Source of the DNA: an uncultured Spirochaetaceae bacterium
GTDB taxonomy: Bacteria; Spirochaetota; Spirochaetia; Sphaerochaetales; Sphaerochaetaceae
Reading direction: 5' to 3'
Length of the DNA: 64,000 nt
NCBI GenBank assembly: GCA_944389505.1
Contig: CALXMP010000002.1
Location: forward strand, 216,083-280,082
Each line of letters begins with the position of its first letter. Positions within the stretch are counted from its first letter, which is position 1. The notes under the pieces were generated by a model. The model was not told where the DNA came from. It did no database searches and saw only the letters and a program-made list of their open reading frames with translations. The position numbers were made by a program, and so were the translations under genes. Positions 25,945 through 35,659 of the stretch are shown piece by piece.

Positions 25945-28541
25945 TGGCAGAGAAGGGTGAGAAGCTGACGCCGATGATGCGCCAGTATATGGAGATAAAG
26001 GAAAAGCATCAGGATATGGTGCTTTTCTTCCGTCTCGGCGATTTCTACGAGATGTTCGGCGACGATGCGATCGAGGTATCGAAACTGCTGAATCTGACGC
26101 TGACGAAGCGTGTGACGATGCCGATGTGCGGCATTCCCTACCATGCAGTCAAGAACTATCTCAGAAGACTTCTCGATGCAGGGAAGAAGGTGGCTATCTG
26201 CGAGCAGCTCTCGCTTCCTGACAAAGCCGGGGAGATAGCGGAGCGCGAGGTTACCGAGATATTCACACCTGCCACCGTTGTCGATGATGACTACCTCGAT
26301 AGTCTTTCCTCCTCATTTGTCCTTGCTGTGAACGAGGATCGAAAAGGGCTCTATCTTGCCTGGAGCGATGTCTCCGCAGGCAGCTTTTACGTCAGGACGC
26401 TTCCCCCTGAGAAGGATCTCTCAGGGCTCGAGTCCGTGCTGTCATCCGTCTCCCCGAAGGAGATTGCCGTATCGGATGATCTCTATTTCATGGAGAAGCG
26501 CCTGAGATCGATCCTTGACAATTCCGGTGCGATGGTCACAAAACTCCCTTCCTGGTATTTCTCCCTTCGCGAGGGCAGAAAGGAGACGGAGGCACAGTTC
26601 CCGCCATCCGCGCTTGAGTCATTCGGAATCGGTTCCGATGATATGGTGCTTACAGCATCCGGCGCTCTTCTCAGGTATATAAGGGACAACATGAAGGCCG
26701 ATCTCCCGCAGCTGAGGGGTATAGAGCGCATCGGTGATGGATCATTCCTTTCGCTCAATGCAGCCGCGGTAAGGAATCTTGAGCTGATAGCACCTCTCAA
26801 TGGGGGCAGGGATGGATCGCTTTTCCATGCTATAAACAGGACAAGGACAGCATCCGGCGCAAGATTCATGAAGGATCAGATCCTCCATCCGCTCTGTGAC
26901 AGGGCAGCGATTGAGGAAAGGCTGGGATGGGTCGGAAGGTTTGTAGATGACGGGAAGGAGCTTTCCAGAGTCAGGAATATACTCTCATCTGCGTCGGATC
27001 TCGAGCGTCTGAGCACAAAAGCCTCGATGAGGAGGACAACGCCCCGCGATCTGATCTCCATAGCCGATACGATTGCGTCATTCTTCGAGCTGGTATCGGA
27101 GAGGGTGGAGTACCTTGTGCTTGCCCCTTCGTTCGAGGACTCATTCTCTGAGCTCATCTCTTTCTCCGATGAAGTGACCCGCGCCATAAACAGGGAGTGC
27201 ACGAACCTGAACAATCCTGGGACCATAATCCTCGACGGCTATGATCAGGATCTCGACAGGGAGAGGGCATTGATGTCGAGCGGGACGGCTGTTCTCGATG
27301 ACTATGTATCCAGAATCCGTGAGGAGACGGGCATTCAGACGATGAGGACCGGTGAGAACAGGATCATCGGGGCATTCATCGAGGTTTCGAAGGGACAGCT
27401 GGACAAGGTCCCTGACTACTTCATCCGCCGCCAGACTCTTGTGGGCGGAGAGCGGTTCACGACCCCTGAGCTTGAGGAGATAAAGGGCAGGATCAGCTCC
27501 GCTGAGGCCAATGCATCATCGCTTGAGAGGGAGATCTTCCAGAGATTCTCCGACCGGGCATTCTCCATATATGATGAGATATCGAGGATGGGAAGGATTC
27601 TCTCCCTCCTTGATTACTACTCATCCCTTGCATTCCTTGCAAGGGAATGCGGATATACACGCCCGGAACTGATCGATGATGGGGATATCGTGATAGAGGA
27701 TGGGCGCCATCCGGTTGTCGAGTCCTTCACAGGAAGGGCTGAGTATGTCTCAAACTCATTCTCATCCGAGCCATCGCGCTTTTCACTGATAACAGGTCCT
27801 AATATGGCTGGAAAGTCAACGTACCTGAGGCAGATTGCTATAATCACACTGATGGCCCATATGGGATCATTCGTCCCAGCTTCCCGCGCTGTCATACCTC
27901 TTACCGATAAGATCTTCTGCAGGGTCGGTGCGAGCGATAATCTCTCCCGGGGAGAGTCGACATTTCTCGTTGAGATGTCAGAGACTGCGATGATACTCCG
28001 CTCCGCAACAAGGCGTTCCCTTGTCATAATGGATGAGATAGGAAGGGGAACAAGCACAGAGGACGGAATGTCGATAGCATTCGCTGTCATGGAGTATATG
28101 AAGAAGCTCGGTGCAATCACGCTCTTTGCGACCCACTACCACGAGCTGACGATGCTCGATACCTCAGGCATTCAGCTTCTGCATATGGCTGTTAGGGAGG
28201 AGCGTAGCACGATAACATTCCTCAGAAAAGCCGAGCCCGGTGTATCTGCATCCAGCTATGGCATCCATGTCGCGAAGCTTGCAGGGATTCCGAAGGAGGT
28301 CATACGGGATGCTGCGCAGTTCCAGAAGAGGCATTTCGCCGATTACTCCTTCGATACATCGCAGGGCGATCTCTTTATTGACAATGAACCAGTGAGGGAG
28401 CCTGGCACGGAAGAGGAGGTCATCGATGATATCATGGCATTCGATACCGACTCATCAACGCCTCTTGAGGCGCTCATGTTCATCAATGGCCTGAAGGGAA
28501 AACTGGAAAGGCGCCCTGTTGACACTGACCGGCACATCTGA
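25944..28541 (+). CDS. mutS: DNA mismatch repair protein MutS
   Basis: An 865-residue MutS1-type mismatch sensor. The mismatch-reading Phe and Glu are in RLGDFYEMFGDD near the N-terminus. Walker A GPNMAGKS spans 618-625, Walker B lies in LVIMDEIGRGTST, and the C-terminal helix-turn-helix follows. ATG 25944 is chosen because it overlaps the bamA stop and gives the normal MutS N-terminus. An upstream in-frame ATG would sit inside bamA. A promoter for the next operon lies inside its 3' end. Confidence 0.96.
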   Translation: MAEKGEKLTPMMRQYMEIKEKHQDMVLFFRLGDFYEMFGDDAIEVSKLLNLTLTKRVTMPMCGIPYHAVKNYLRRLLDAGKKVAICEQLSLPDKAGEIAEREVTEIFTPATVVDDDYLDSLSSSFVLAVNEDRKGLYLAWSDVSAGSFYVRTLPPEKDLSGLESVLSSVSPKEIAVSDDLYFMEKRLRSILDNSGAMVTKLPSWYFSLREGRKETEAQFPPSALESFGIGSDDMVLTASGALLRYIRDNMKADLPQLRGIERIGDGSFLSLNAAAVRNLELIAPLNGGRDGSLFHAINRTRTASGARFMKDQILHPLCDRAAIEERLGWVGRFVDDGKELSRVRNILSSASDLERLSTKASMRRTTPRDLISIADTIASFFELVSERVEYLVLAPSFEDSFSELISFSDEVTRAINRECTNLNNPGTIILDGYDQDLDRERALMSSGTAVLDDYVSRIREETGIQTMRTGENRIIGAFIEVSKGQLDKVPDYFIRRQTLVGGERFTTPELEEIKGRISSAEANASSLEREIFQRFSDRAFSIYDEISRMGRILSLLDYYSSLAFLARECGYTRPELIDDGDIVIEDGRHPVVESFTGRAEYVSNSFSSEPSRFSLITGPNMAGKSTYLRQIAIITLMAHMGSFVPASRAVIPLTDKIFCRVGASDNLSRGESTFLVEMSETAMILRSATRRSLVIMDEIGRGTSTEDGMSIAFAVMEYMKKLGAITLFATHYHELTMLDTSGIQLLHMAVREERSTITFLRKAEPGVSASSYGIHVAKLAGIPKEVIRDAAQFQKRHFADYSFDTSQGDLFIDNEPVREPGTEEEVIDDIMAFDTDSSTPLEALMFINGLKGKLERRPVDTDRHI

Positions 28542-28547
28542 TAAAAA
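28519..28547 (+). promoter_or_regulatory. Promoter of the rimP-nusA-infB operon
   Basis: Perfect TTGACA (28519-28524), 17-bp spacer ending in TGA, TAAAAA (28542-28547); the TGA makes an extended -10. The element overlaps the end of mutS. A start near 28554 would precede the leader hairpin at 28574. Confidence 0.7.
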
Positions 28548-28573
28548 ATAGCTAAGTTTCATTAAAGTGATTT

Positions 28574-28600
28574 AAGGGACCCGCAAGCGGTCCCTTTATT
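28574..28600 (+). terminator. Terminator-like hairpin in the rimP-nusA-infB leader (attenuator candidate)
   Basis: AAGGGACC pairs with GGTCCCTT across loop CGCAAGC, followed by TATT. It lies 20 nt after the predicted transcription start and just before the rimP ribosome site. It can end mutS transcription and also control entry into rimP-nusA-infB. Confidence 0.7.
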
Positions 28601-28616
28601 AATGATTTGGAGGAAT

Positions 28617-29102
28617 ATGCTGACAGATAACGCATTGACTGATCCGCTGTATGGTGAGATAGATGGCCTGATGTCCGCCATAGGACTGAGGACCGTTGAG
28701 GCTGTATCCTCTGTGCATCAGGGGATGAGGTCCATGAGGGTCGTCGTGTACAAGGAGGACGGCGAGGTCAATACCGATGACCTTGCAGCTGCCTATAATC
28801 TGATATACCCCCGCTATAGCATCATCTATTCAGACAGGGATCTCCAGCTCGAGGTCTCATCGCCCGGGCTGCAGAGGAATTTCAAGGATTATATGGAGTT
28901 CTCTGTATTCACAGGGAAGAGCGTCAGGGTATACAGCGTACCGGAATCAAGTTATATAACAGGTAAGATCGAGAGTGCGGACAGCAGCTCTGTAACGCTC
29001 TCTGATTACCTTGTCGAGGACAGGAAAGAGAAAGGGGACCGTATCACGATTCCCTTCAGCGATATAGCCAAAGCCAAGCTAGAATACAGATGGGAGGCGT
29101 AG
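28617..29102 (+). CDS. rimP: Ribosome maturation factor RimP
   Basis: A 161-residue 30S assembly factor. The RimP signature LEVSSPGLQRNFKDYMEF is present, with the N-terminal alpha/beta domain (about 1-85) and a C-terminal SH3-like beta domain containing GKIESADSSSVTLSD. ATG 28617 is preceded by TTTGGAGGAAT. An in-frame ATG 15 bp upstream would include the ribosome site and is rejected. nusA follows after 4 bp. Confidence 0.93.
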   Translation: MLTDNALTDPLYGEIDGLMSAIGLRTVEAVSSVHQGMRSMRVVVYKEDGEVNTDDLAAAYNLIYPRYSIIYSDRDLQLEVSSPGLQRNFKDYMEFSVFTGKSVRVYSVPESSYITGKIESADSSSVTLSDYLVEDRKEKGDRITIPFSDIAKAKLEYRWEA

Positions 29103-29106
29103 TAAA

Positions 29107-30606
29107 GTGCTGGATCTAACAAATGAAATCAATTCGATGATCGAAGATAGCCGAATGGATGAGACAAAGGTTATGTCTCTTATCCATGACATGCTTGTCA
29201 GCGCATACAAGAGGAAGTTCGGAACCGATGAGAATGTCGAGGTACGCTTCTTCCCGAATGACAGGGGTGAGGATAACAGGTGCGTCGAGCTCTATTCCGT
29301 AAAGGAAGTCGTCAATGAGGAGGACTGGTTCGATAGCGTCAAGCAGATTCCGTATGATGAAGCTGCGGAGCTTGTCGATGATGTCGAGGTAGGCGATTCC
29401 CTTGAGATTCCTGTGGACCCAAGGACATTTGAATACTCCGCTGTCCAGTCTGCCAAGCAGCGCTCCCAGCAGGTTGTGAAGGAATACAATACAGACAAGG
29501 TATATGTCGATGCCAAGGCCATGGAGGGCAAGCTCGTGATCGGTGAGATCAAGAGGCAGCTCCGCAATGGCGACTACATGGTCAACCTTAACCTTGAGAA
29601 TACCGATGCGCTCTTCCCTGTCCGCGGACAGAGCCCCAGGGAGACATATGAGACGCAGGAGAAGCTGAAGTTCTTCGTCGAGCGCGTCGATAAGGGCGAA
29701 GGCGAGGAGAGAAGGGGCAGGGATGGCCAGATGCAGAAGAAGAAAGGCGGTGTCCGCATCCTCCTTTCCCGTGCATCGAAGGACTTCATCAAGGCTCTGA
29801 TTGAGAATGAGGTTCCTGAGATCTCCTCAGGCGATGTCGAGATCAAGGCAATCGCAAGGCATGCGGGTATCAGGACGAAGATCGCTGTTGATACACATAA
29901 GACAGATGTCGATCCTGTCGGTTCGACGGTAGGAAAGTCCGGAACGAGGATCCAGACTGTCATGACGGAGTGCGATGGCGAGAAGATCGATGTCGTGCGC
30001 TATACCGATGATCCACTCGCATTCATCGCCAATGCACTTATTCCAGCGCAGGTCAGGCGTGTCGTTACAATCGATCCTGCTACGAAGCACGTCGTTGCGA
30101 TTGTCGATGACAACCAGCTCGGCATAGCAATCGGCCAGGGCGGCGTCAACGTAAAGCTTGCGAAGATGCTGACGGACTGGAATATCGAGGTGAAGACTCA
30201 GGATCAGTTCAATGAGATGGAGCAGACGATGGAGATCTACCGCAATGTCGATAATCTCTTCAAGTCTGATGAGGAAGAGGAGAAGGAGGAAGAGCCTGCT
30301 GTAACCAACCAGGAGCTTGGCATCGATCCGGATGATACTCCTCTTACGGATATCGGACTGCCTGACAGCCTTGTCAGAAAGCTCCATGATGTCGACATCT
30401 GGTCAATCGAGGAGTTCTTCGATTACAGTGATGAGGAGCTCCGCGATAAGGGGCTTACCGATGAGGAGATTGAGTCTGTCCGCGGCAGCGTAGTCATTGC
30501 CGAGGATGAGGATGAGAGCGAGTTCGAGTGCCCGATATGCCATGAGATGCTCAAGGCAGGTACAACGGTCTGCCCGAAGTGCGGTGCTGAGTTCGAATTC
30601 GAGTGA
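29107..30606 (+). CDS. nusA: Transcription termination/antitermination protein NusA
   Basis: A 499-residue protein: an N-terminal RNA polymerase-binding domain (1-130), an S1 domain (about 135-205), two KH domains (about 230-350, with GKSGTRIQTV and the second with AIGQGGVNVKLA), then an acidic linker and a helix-hairpin-helix-like region. The last 27 residues form a zinc ribbon with C475, C478, C489 and C492, which E. coli NusA lacks. The GTG start at 29107 has GGGAGG upstream. It modulates pausing, termination and antitermination. Confidence 0.93.
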   Translation: MLDLTNEINSMIEDSRMDETKVMSLIHDMLVSAYKRKFGTDENVEVRFFPNDRGEDNRCVELYSVKEVVNEEDWFDSVKQIPYDEAAELVDDVEVGDSLEIPVDPRTFEYSAVQSAKQRSQQVVKEYNTDKVYVDAKAMEGKLVIGEIKRQLRNGDYMVNLNLENTDALFPVRGQSPRETYETQEKLKFFVERVDKGEGEERRGRDGQMQKKKGGVRILLSRASKDFIKALIENEVPEISSGDVEIKAIARHAGIRTKIAVDTHKTDVDPVGSTVGKSGTRIQTVMTECDGEKIDVVRYTDDPLAFIANALIPAQVRRVVTIDPATKHVVAIVDDNQLGIAIGQGGVNVKLAKMLTDWNIEVKTQDQFNEMEQTMEIYRNVDNLFKSDEEEEKEEEPAVTNQELGIDPDDTPLTDIGLPDSLVRKLHDVDIWSIEEFFDYSDEELRDKGLTDEEIESVRGSVVIAEDEDESEFECPICHEMLKAGTTVCPKCGAEFEFE

Positions 30607-30615
30607 TAAAGGGAT

Positions 30616-33303
30616 ATGATGTCAGAGGATAAGAAGAACGAAGAGAAGACCACGAAGGTCAATGTCATCAGGAGAGCCGCTCCCCAGCATAAGGCAGAGG
30701 AGCCGGTTCAGCATCAGGCTGAGGCTGAGAAGAAGGTTATTGTTCTCAAGAAGAAGCCTGTAGTGGTCAAGGTCAAGGAGAAGGAGGAGGAGAAGAAGCC
30801 TGCTCCGCTTGATTACAGACCAGGGAACAAGGTCGAGCTCGCCTCAAGCGATATCAGGACACCTGTTATCACAAGGCCTGCGAATCTCCCTCCTCTCGAG
30901 CCTGTGAAGAAGGCAGAGGCGAAGAAGGAGAAGGAAAAAGAGAAAGAGAAGGAAGCTCCGAAGAAGGATGAGCATCAGAATGTCCTTACTGGCAAGAGCT
31001 TCATGACGAATACTGCTGTCCATCATCAGAACTCAAGGATACAGTCTCCTCTTCATAATGGCCCTGTCATCATCAAGAGCGCAGACCTTCCTCCTGTTCC
31101 CGGACAGAAGGTCGATGGGGGACAGGCAGCCCAGCCATCACGTCCAAGGGTTGCAGGTATAGTCGGAGGACGTCCTGCAGGCGGAAGGCAGCAGGGCAAT
31201 ATGAGGCCACGCTTCCAGAATGGCCAGAAGCAGGGACAGTTCAGACCTGGGCAGAATGGTCAGAGGATGCCTCGTCCGGGCCAGAGCTATACGCCGGGCG
31301 GAGACAGACCGGGCTTCAGGCACGATGGCGGACAGCGTCCCGGCTTCGGCAATAGGCCAAGACCGATGGGTGCAGGTGCGGCACCGGGACCGGAGCTTAA
31401 CCAGAAGGGACCTGGGAAGAGACCGCAGGGAAGCCAGTCAAAGCGCAAGGACTATGATAAGTACTCACGCGATGAGGAACTTGATTTCCAGTTCCAGAAG
31501 AAGAAGCGCGAGGAGCAGAAGCTTGCTGCTGTGCCTAAGTCCATCGATATCATGGAGAACATCACCGTCGCAGATCTTGCGAAGAAGATGAATCTCAAGG
31601 CCAGCGATATCATCTCGAAGCTCTTCAAGATGGGACTGATGGTCACTATCAACCAGCAGATCGATCATGAGACTGCTGAGATCATCGCATCTGAGTATGA
31701 CTGCCAGGTGCATCTCGTCTCGCTCTACGATGAGACAATCATCGCGCAGGATGAAGATAGACCTGAGGATATGAAGCCAAGAGCTCCTATCGTTACGATC
31801 ATGGGCCATGTTGACCATGGTAAGACGAAGCTTCTCGATGCTATACGCTCATCAAACGTCGCAGAGGGAGAGTTCGGAGGAATCACTCAGCATATCGGTG
31901 CATACAAGGTGAATGTCCCCGGCAAGGGCGATATCGTATTCCTCGATACACCGGGACATGCAGCATTCTCAATGATGAGAGCCCGCGGAGCACAGGTGAC
32001 GGATATCGTTGTCCTTGTCGTAGCTGCGAATGATGGTGTTATGCCGCAGACGAAGGAAGCTATCGACCACGCAAAGGCTGCGAAGGTCCCAATCATCGTC
32101 GCAATCAACAAGTGCGATCTTCCTGAGGCTAATCCCGACAGGGTCATGCAGCAGCTCTCTGAGCTTGGTCTTGTCCCTGAGGAGTGGGGCGGGCAGACGC
32201 TCTACTGCAGGATATCGGCCCTGAAGAAGGAAGGAATCGATGAGCTTCTTGATACGATCCTCCTCCAGTCGGAGATGCTTGAGCTGAAGGCTAACCCTGA
32301 TTGCAGGGCAGTCGGAAAGGTCCTCGAGTCCAGGATTGACCAGGGCAGGGGTATTGTTGCGACAGTCATCATCGAGAAGGGTACACTGCATCAGGGAGAC
32401 TACTATGTTGCCGGCATCTACCCAGGACGCGTCAGGGCGATGTTCGATGACAAGGGCAAGAAGATAAAGGAAGCAGGTCCTTCCGATCCTGTTGAGATCA
32501 TCGGTCTTTCCGATATCCCATCCGCAGGCGATCCGTTCCAGGTTACCGAGGATGAGAAGCAGGCAAGGATGGTCGGTGCGAAGAGGCAGGAGCTCGAGAG
32601 AATCGGAGAGGGTGCTGGAAGGAATAAGATCACCCTCGAGAATCTCAATGAGAAGATCAGGGAAGGCCAGGTCACAGATTTCAACGTCGTCATCAAGGGC
32701 GATGTGCAGGGCTCTGTCGAGGCGCTTCAGGGTGTTCTTGAGAAGCTCTCAACTCCTGAGATCAAGCTCAATGTGCTCCGTGCATCCGCAGGTGCGATCA
32801 TCGAGTCGGATATCACGCTGGCATCGGCATCCGATGCTATCGTCATCGGCTTCAATGTCCGTCCGACACCGCGTGCACAGGCTCTTGCTGAGCAGGAGAA
32901 GGTCGAGATCAAGAAGTACAATGTCATCTACGATGTCGTTGATGATATCAAGGCAGCGATGGAAGGCATGCTCTCGCCTGAGATCAAGGAAGTCGATATC
33001 GGCAAGGTCGAGGTCCGCGATACATTCAAGGTGCCTAAGGTCGGTGTCATCGCCGGATGCTATGTGCTCGACGGCAAGGTCAAGCGCAACAGCCTTGTCC
33101 GCGTAATCCGCGATTCTATCCAGATCAACAAGGATATGATCAGGATCTCCTCACTCAAGAGATTCAAGGATGATGCGAAGGAAGTTGCAGAGGGCTTCGA
33201 GTGCGGTATCGGGCTTGAGAACTGGCAGGATCTCCAGATCGGCGATATCCTCGAGATCGTAGAGACAGAGGAAATCAGAAGGAAGCTTGAAGTAAATGAG
33301 TGA
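30616..33303 (+). CDS. infB: Translation initiation factor IF-2
   Basis: An 895-residue GTPase that brings fMet-tRNA to the ribosome. The first 300 residues are disordered: Lys/Glu-rich at first, then Gly/Gln/Arg-rich with [17 protein letters not shown] repeats. Next come the IF2-N motif ([20 protein letters not shown]) and the G domain with GHVDHGKT at 397-404, DTPGHAAF and NKCDL, followed by domains II-IV. ATG 30616 (a second ATG follows at once) has AAAGGGAT upstream. The 3' end overlaps rbfA. Confidence 0.96.
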   Translation: MMSEDKKNEEKTTKVNVIRRAAPQHKAEEPVQHQAEAEKKVIVLKKKPVVVKVKEKEEEKKPAPLDYRPGNKVELASSDIRTPVITRPANLPPLEPVKKAEAKKEKEKEKEKEAPKKDEHQNVLTGKSFMTNTAVHHQNSRIQSPLHNGPVIIKSADLPPVPGQKVDGGQAAQPSRPRVAGIVGGRPAGGRQQGNMRPRFQNGQKQGQFRPGQNGQRMPRPGQSYTPGGDRPGFRHDGGQRPGFGNRPRPMGAGAAPGPELNQKGPGKRPQGSQSKRKDYDKYSRDEELDFQFQKKKREEQKLAAVPKSIDIMENITVADLAKKMNLKASDIISKLFKMGLMVTINQQIDHETAEIIASEYDCQVHLVSLYDETIIAQDEDRPEDMKPRAPIVTIMGHVDHGKTKLLDAIRSSNVAEGEFGGITQHIGAYKVNVPGKGDIVFLDTPGHAAFSMMRARGAQVTDIVVLVVAANDGVMPQTKEAIDHAKAAKVPIIVAINKCDLPEANPDRVMQQLSELGLVPEEWGGQTLYCRISALKKEGIDELLDTILLQSEMLELKANPDCRAVGKVLESRIDQGRGIVATVIIEKGTLHQGDYYVAGIYPGRVRAMFDDKGKKIKEAGPSDPVEIIGLSDIPSAGDPFQVTEDEKQARMVGAKRQELERIGEGAGRNKITLENLNEKIREGQVTDFNVVIKGDVQGSVEALQGVLEKLSTPEIKLNVLRASAGAIIESDITLASASDAIVIGFNVRPTPRAQALAEQEKVEIKKYNVIYDVVDDIKAAMEGMLSPEIKEVDIGKVEVRDTFKVPKVGVIAGCYVLDGKVKRNSLVRVIRDSIQINKDMIRISSLKRFKDDAKEVAEGFECGIGLENWQDLQIGDILEIVETEEIRRKLEVNE

Positions 33304-33655
33304 GTTCTCGCAGTCAAGGCTTGAGTCAAGGATCATGGAGGCTATCTCCTCCATGATTGTCTCTGGCCAGATCAAGAATCCCCATCTCTCCGTATTCACA
33401 TCCGTCACGCGCGTTGAGCTCGCTCCGGACAATACGGCAGCAAGAATCTATGTCTCCTCTATGCCAGAGGAGCGTATAGACCCCTCTGTCCGTGCTCTCA
33501 ACAGCGCAAAGGGCTTCATACAGCACAGGCTTGCTGATGTCCTCAGGACAAAGAACACGCCGGTTCTTGAGTTCTTCCGCGATGACAGCTACAGGGAAGC
33601 TGACCGCGTGAATAAGCTTATCGATGAGGCTATGAAGGAGACTTCCGGCAGATGA
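33296..33655 (+). CDS. rbfA: Ribosome-binding factor A
   Basis: A 119-residue 30S maturation factor of the KH-like RbfA family, with the typical N-terminal RLESRIMEAISSMI and the later VRALNSAKGFIQHRLADVLRTKNTPVLEFFRDD. The start overlaps the infB stop by 8 bp (AAATGAGTGA) with AGAAGGAAG upstream. The stop overlaps the truB ATG. Confidence 0.93.
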   Translation: MSEFSQSRLESRIMEAISSMIVSGQIKNPHLSVFTSVTRVELAPDNTAARIYVSSMPEERIDPSVRALNSAKGFIQHRLADVLRTKNTPVLEFFRDDSYREADRVNKLIDEAMKETSGR

Positions 33656-34494
33656 TGCGGGTGATCCTTGCTGATAAGCCTGAGGGAATCACATCCTTCT
33701 CGTTTATCAGGAAGCTTGGAAAGGAGCAGTTCAGGGGAGAGAAGATAGGCCATGCAGGGACGCTGGATAAGTTCGCTTCAGGGCTTATGATCGTTCTTGT
33801 CGGCAATGCAACGAAGCTCTCTCCGCTCTTCACATCATTCGATAAGGAATATATCGCATCGATCCGGTTCGGAAGCGAGACCGATACGCTCGATCCGGAA
33901 GGCAGTGTCGTCCGTGAAGCGCCGCTTCCCTCCGAGAATGCTGTCAGATCCGTGCTTCCGCGCTTTATGGGAAGGATAATGCAGACACCTCCCGTCTATT
34001 CCGCCATACATGTTGATGGAAAGAGGGCATATCGGGAGGCCAGGGATGGCCATGATGTCGAGATGCCTGAGCGGTGTGTTGAGATCTCATCGCTGGAGAT
34101 GCTCTCATTCACAGGCAATGAGGCTGTGATCCGCACATCTGTATCCAAGGGAACGTATATACGCTCTCTTGGCAGAGATATCGCAGCGGCAGCAGGCTCA
34201 GCAGGGTATCTTTCAGCGCTCAGGAGACTGCGTGTCGGTCCATGGTCGCTGGATGACTCGGGGCTATCTACAGGAGAGCTCTTCAGGAAGACAGGCCTGT
34301 TTTCGGACCTCGTCCTTCCTGAGAGGGCCAGGAAGAGTGCGGAGAACGGGTATATCGATCCCGATTTCAATAAGCTTGATACCGATCACGATAAACCCTT
34401 CTGCAGGATAAGCTGCAAAGGCTTCAATGCAATCGGCGAGAAGCGGGACGGAAAAGTGAAGATACTTGGAAGGTTCGACGATGGAGATCTATGA
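33652..34494 (+). CDS. truB: tRNA pseudouridine-55 synthase TruB
   Basis: A 280-residue synthase. The catalytic aspartate is in HAGTLDKFASGLMIV, preceded by the N-terminal ADKPEGITSF box. Later motifs are TPPVYSAIHVDGKRAY and GTYIRSLGRDIA. It forms pseudouridine 55 in the T-loop of tRNAs. The start overlaps rbfA by ATGA, and the last 14 bp overlap ribF. Confidence 0.94.
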   Translation: MMRVILADKPEGITSFSFIRKLGKEQFRGEKIGHAGTLDKFASGLMIVLVGNATKLSPLFTSFDKEYIASIRFGSETDTLDPEGSVVREAPLPSENAVRSVLPRFMGRIMQTPPVYSAIHVDGKRAYREARDGHDVEMPERCVEISSLEMLSFTGNEAVIRTSVSKGTYIRSLGRDIAAAAGSAGYLSALRRLRVGPWSLDDSGLSTGELFRKTGLFSDLVLPERARKSAENGYIDPDFNKLDTDHDKPFCRISCKGFNAIGEKRDGKVKILGRFDDGDL

Positions 34495-35317
34495 TTTCGG
34501 AAGGCTCCTCTCCTCAGGCCTTCTCAAGGATAGGAGAACGGTATTCAGCATCGGGGTCTTCGATGGTGTCCATCGAGGTCATCATGCGATCCTAAGCGCC
34601 CTCAAAGCGAAGGCTGCTGACGAGAATGCTGTAAGTATTGCAATCACATTCTCATCCAACCCGAAGAAGGGAAGCACGGGCAATCTCGATACGCTCCGGC
34701 TGAGAAGCCTATACATTGAGTCATTCGGCATAGATTTTCTTGCAGTAATTGACTTTTCCACCGAATTCAGTAAGATAACAGCTTGTGGGTTTGCATCGCT
34801 TCTTTCAAAGCTCTGCGACCCCGTTGCTGCAGTGTTCGGAAGCGATTTCCGCTTCGGTTCCCCAGAGAGTCAGAAGAGCGGTGCTGATATGCCTGAGCTT
34901 CTGGCCGCATGCGGAAGGACATGCAGTGTCGATATAGTGGATTCTGTCCTGGACGATGATGGGGTGAGGATATCCTCCACGCGTTTAAGGGAGATGATAG
35001 AAAAAGGGGAGCTCGGGACTTTCCTGAAGCTTTCCGGTCAATTCTACAGGGTTGATCTTGTGCCTATACCTTACAGATCCTGCTCTGGAGAACTGATTAT
35101 CAGCAGGGCCTCGATTCATCAGCTCCTACCGCCACTGGGAACTTATGATACCCGGCTTCTGGCCTCTGACGGGAGGTGCGCTGAATGCGTATCGGAAATC
35201 TGCGGGGAGTTTCTCCGTATTCCCGATCCATTCCGTGCTTCTGCTATCGGCAGCGGCGAGGACCAGGGAAAAGGGAAACTGCAGCTAGATTCAATATTTC
35301 TGGAGAGAAGAAGATGA
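34481..35317 (+). CDS. ribF: RibF-type FAD synthetase with a degenerate riboflavin kinase half
   Basis: A 278-residue protein. The N-terminal FMN adenylyltransferase is intact, with [14 protein letters not shown] and the [10 protein letters not shown] nucleotide-binding motif. The C-terminal riboflavin kinase region (about 175-278) is short and lacks the usual GxxLGFPTAN box and other flavin/ATP motifs, so kinase activity is doubtful. ATG 34481 follows GGAAGG inside truB. The stop overlaps rpsO. FAD synthesis from FMN is the supported role. Riboflavin phosphorylation may need another enzyme. Confidence 0.88.
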   Translation: MEIYDFGRLLSSGLLKDRRTVFSIGVFDGVHRGHHAILSALKAKAADENAVSIAITFSSNPKKGSTGNLDTLRLRSLYIESFGIDFLAVIDFSTEFSKITACGFASLLSKLCDPVAAVFGSDFRFGSPESQKSGADMPELLAACGRTCSVDIVDSVLDDDGVRISSTRLREMIEKGELGTFLKLSGQFYRVDLVPIPYRSCSGELIISRASIHQLLPPLGTYDTRLLASDGRCAECVSEICGEFLRIPDPFRASAIGSGEDQGKGKLQLDSIFLERRR

Positions 35318-35580
35318 TTACAAAGGAACAGAAGAATGAGCTTGTAGTTAAGTTCGGCAATGATTCGAGGAACACAGGAGACGCAAAGGTACAGGTTGCT
35401 CTCCTCACAGCACGCATAAATGACCTCCAGGGTCATTTCCAGGCTAATCCGAAGGATCACGCTTCGAGAAGAGGTCTTCTCAAGCTTGTCGGACAGCGCC
35501 GCCGCCTCCTGAAGTACATCAGGAACAGGAACATCGACGAGTACAGACAGCTCATCGCCGATCTCGGCCTGAGAAAGTAA
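35314..35580 (+). CDS. rpsO: 30S ribosomal protein S15
   Basis: An 88-residue S15 with the full signature: [20 protein letters not shown] at the start and [20 protein letters not shown] in the 16S-binding helices. The ATG overlaps the ribF stop (ATGA), with TGGAGAGAAGA upstream. A perfect stem-loop separates it from pnp. Confidence 0.97.
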   Translation: MITKEQKNELVVKFGNDSRNTGDAKVQVALLTARINDLQGHFQANPKDHASRRGLLKLVGQRRRLLKYIRNRNIDEYRQLIADLGLRK

Positions 35581-35585
35581 GTCAT

Positions 35586-35610
35586 GAAAGCCAGCACCCC
35601 GCTGGCTTTC
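35586..35610 (+). promoter_or_regulatory. rpsO-pnp intergenic stem-loop (RNA processing or partial termination)
   Basis: GAAAGCCAGC (35586-35595) and GCTGGCTTTC (35601-35610) form a perfect 10-bp stem with loop ACCCC. No T-run follows, so it looks more like an RNase III or stability element than a terminator. Confidence 0.65.
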
Positions 35611-35659
35611 TCACATATTCGCGGACAAAAAGAACAAAAAAAGAACAAGAAGGAAGATT

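Noticed and set aside
30844..31026. Minus-strand frames within the infB N-terminal region
   Set aside because: They arise from the low-complexity Lys/Glu codons on the coding strand, have no ribosome site and lie fully inside infB.
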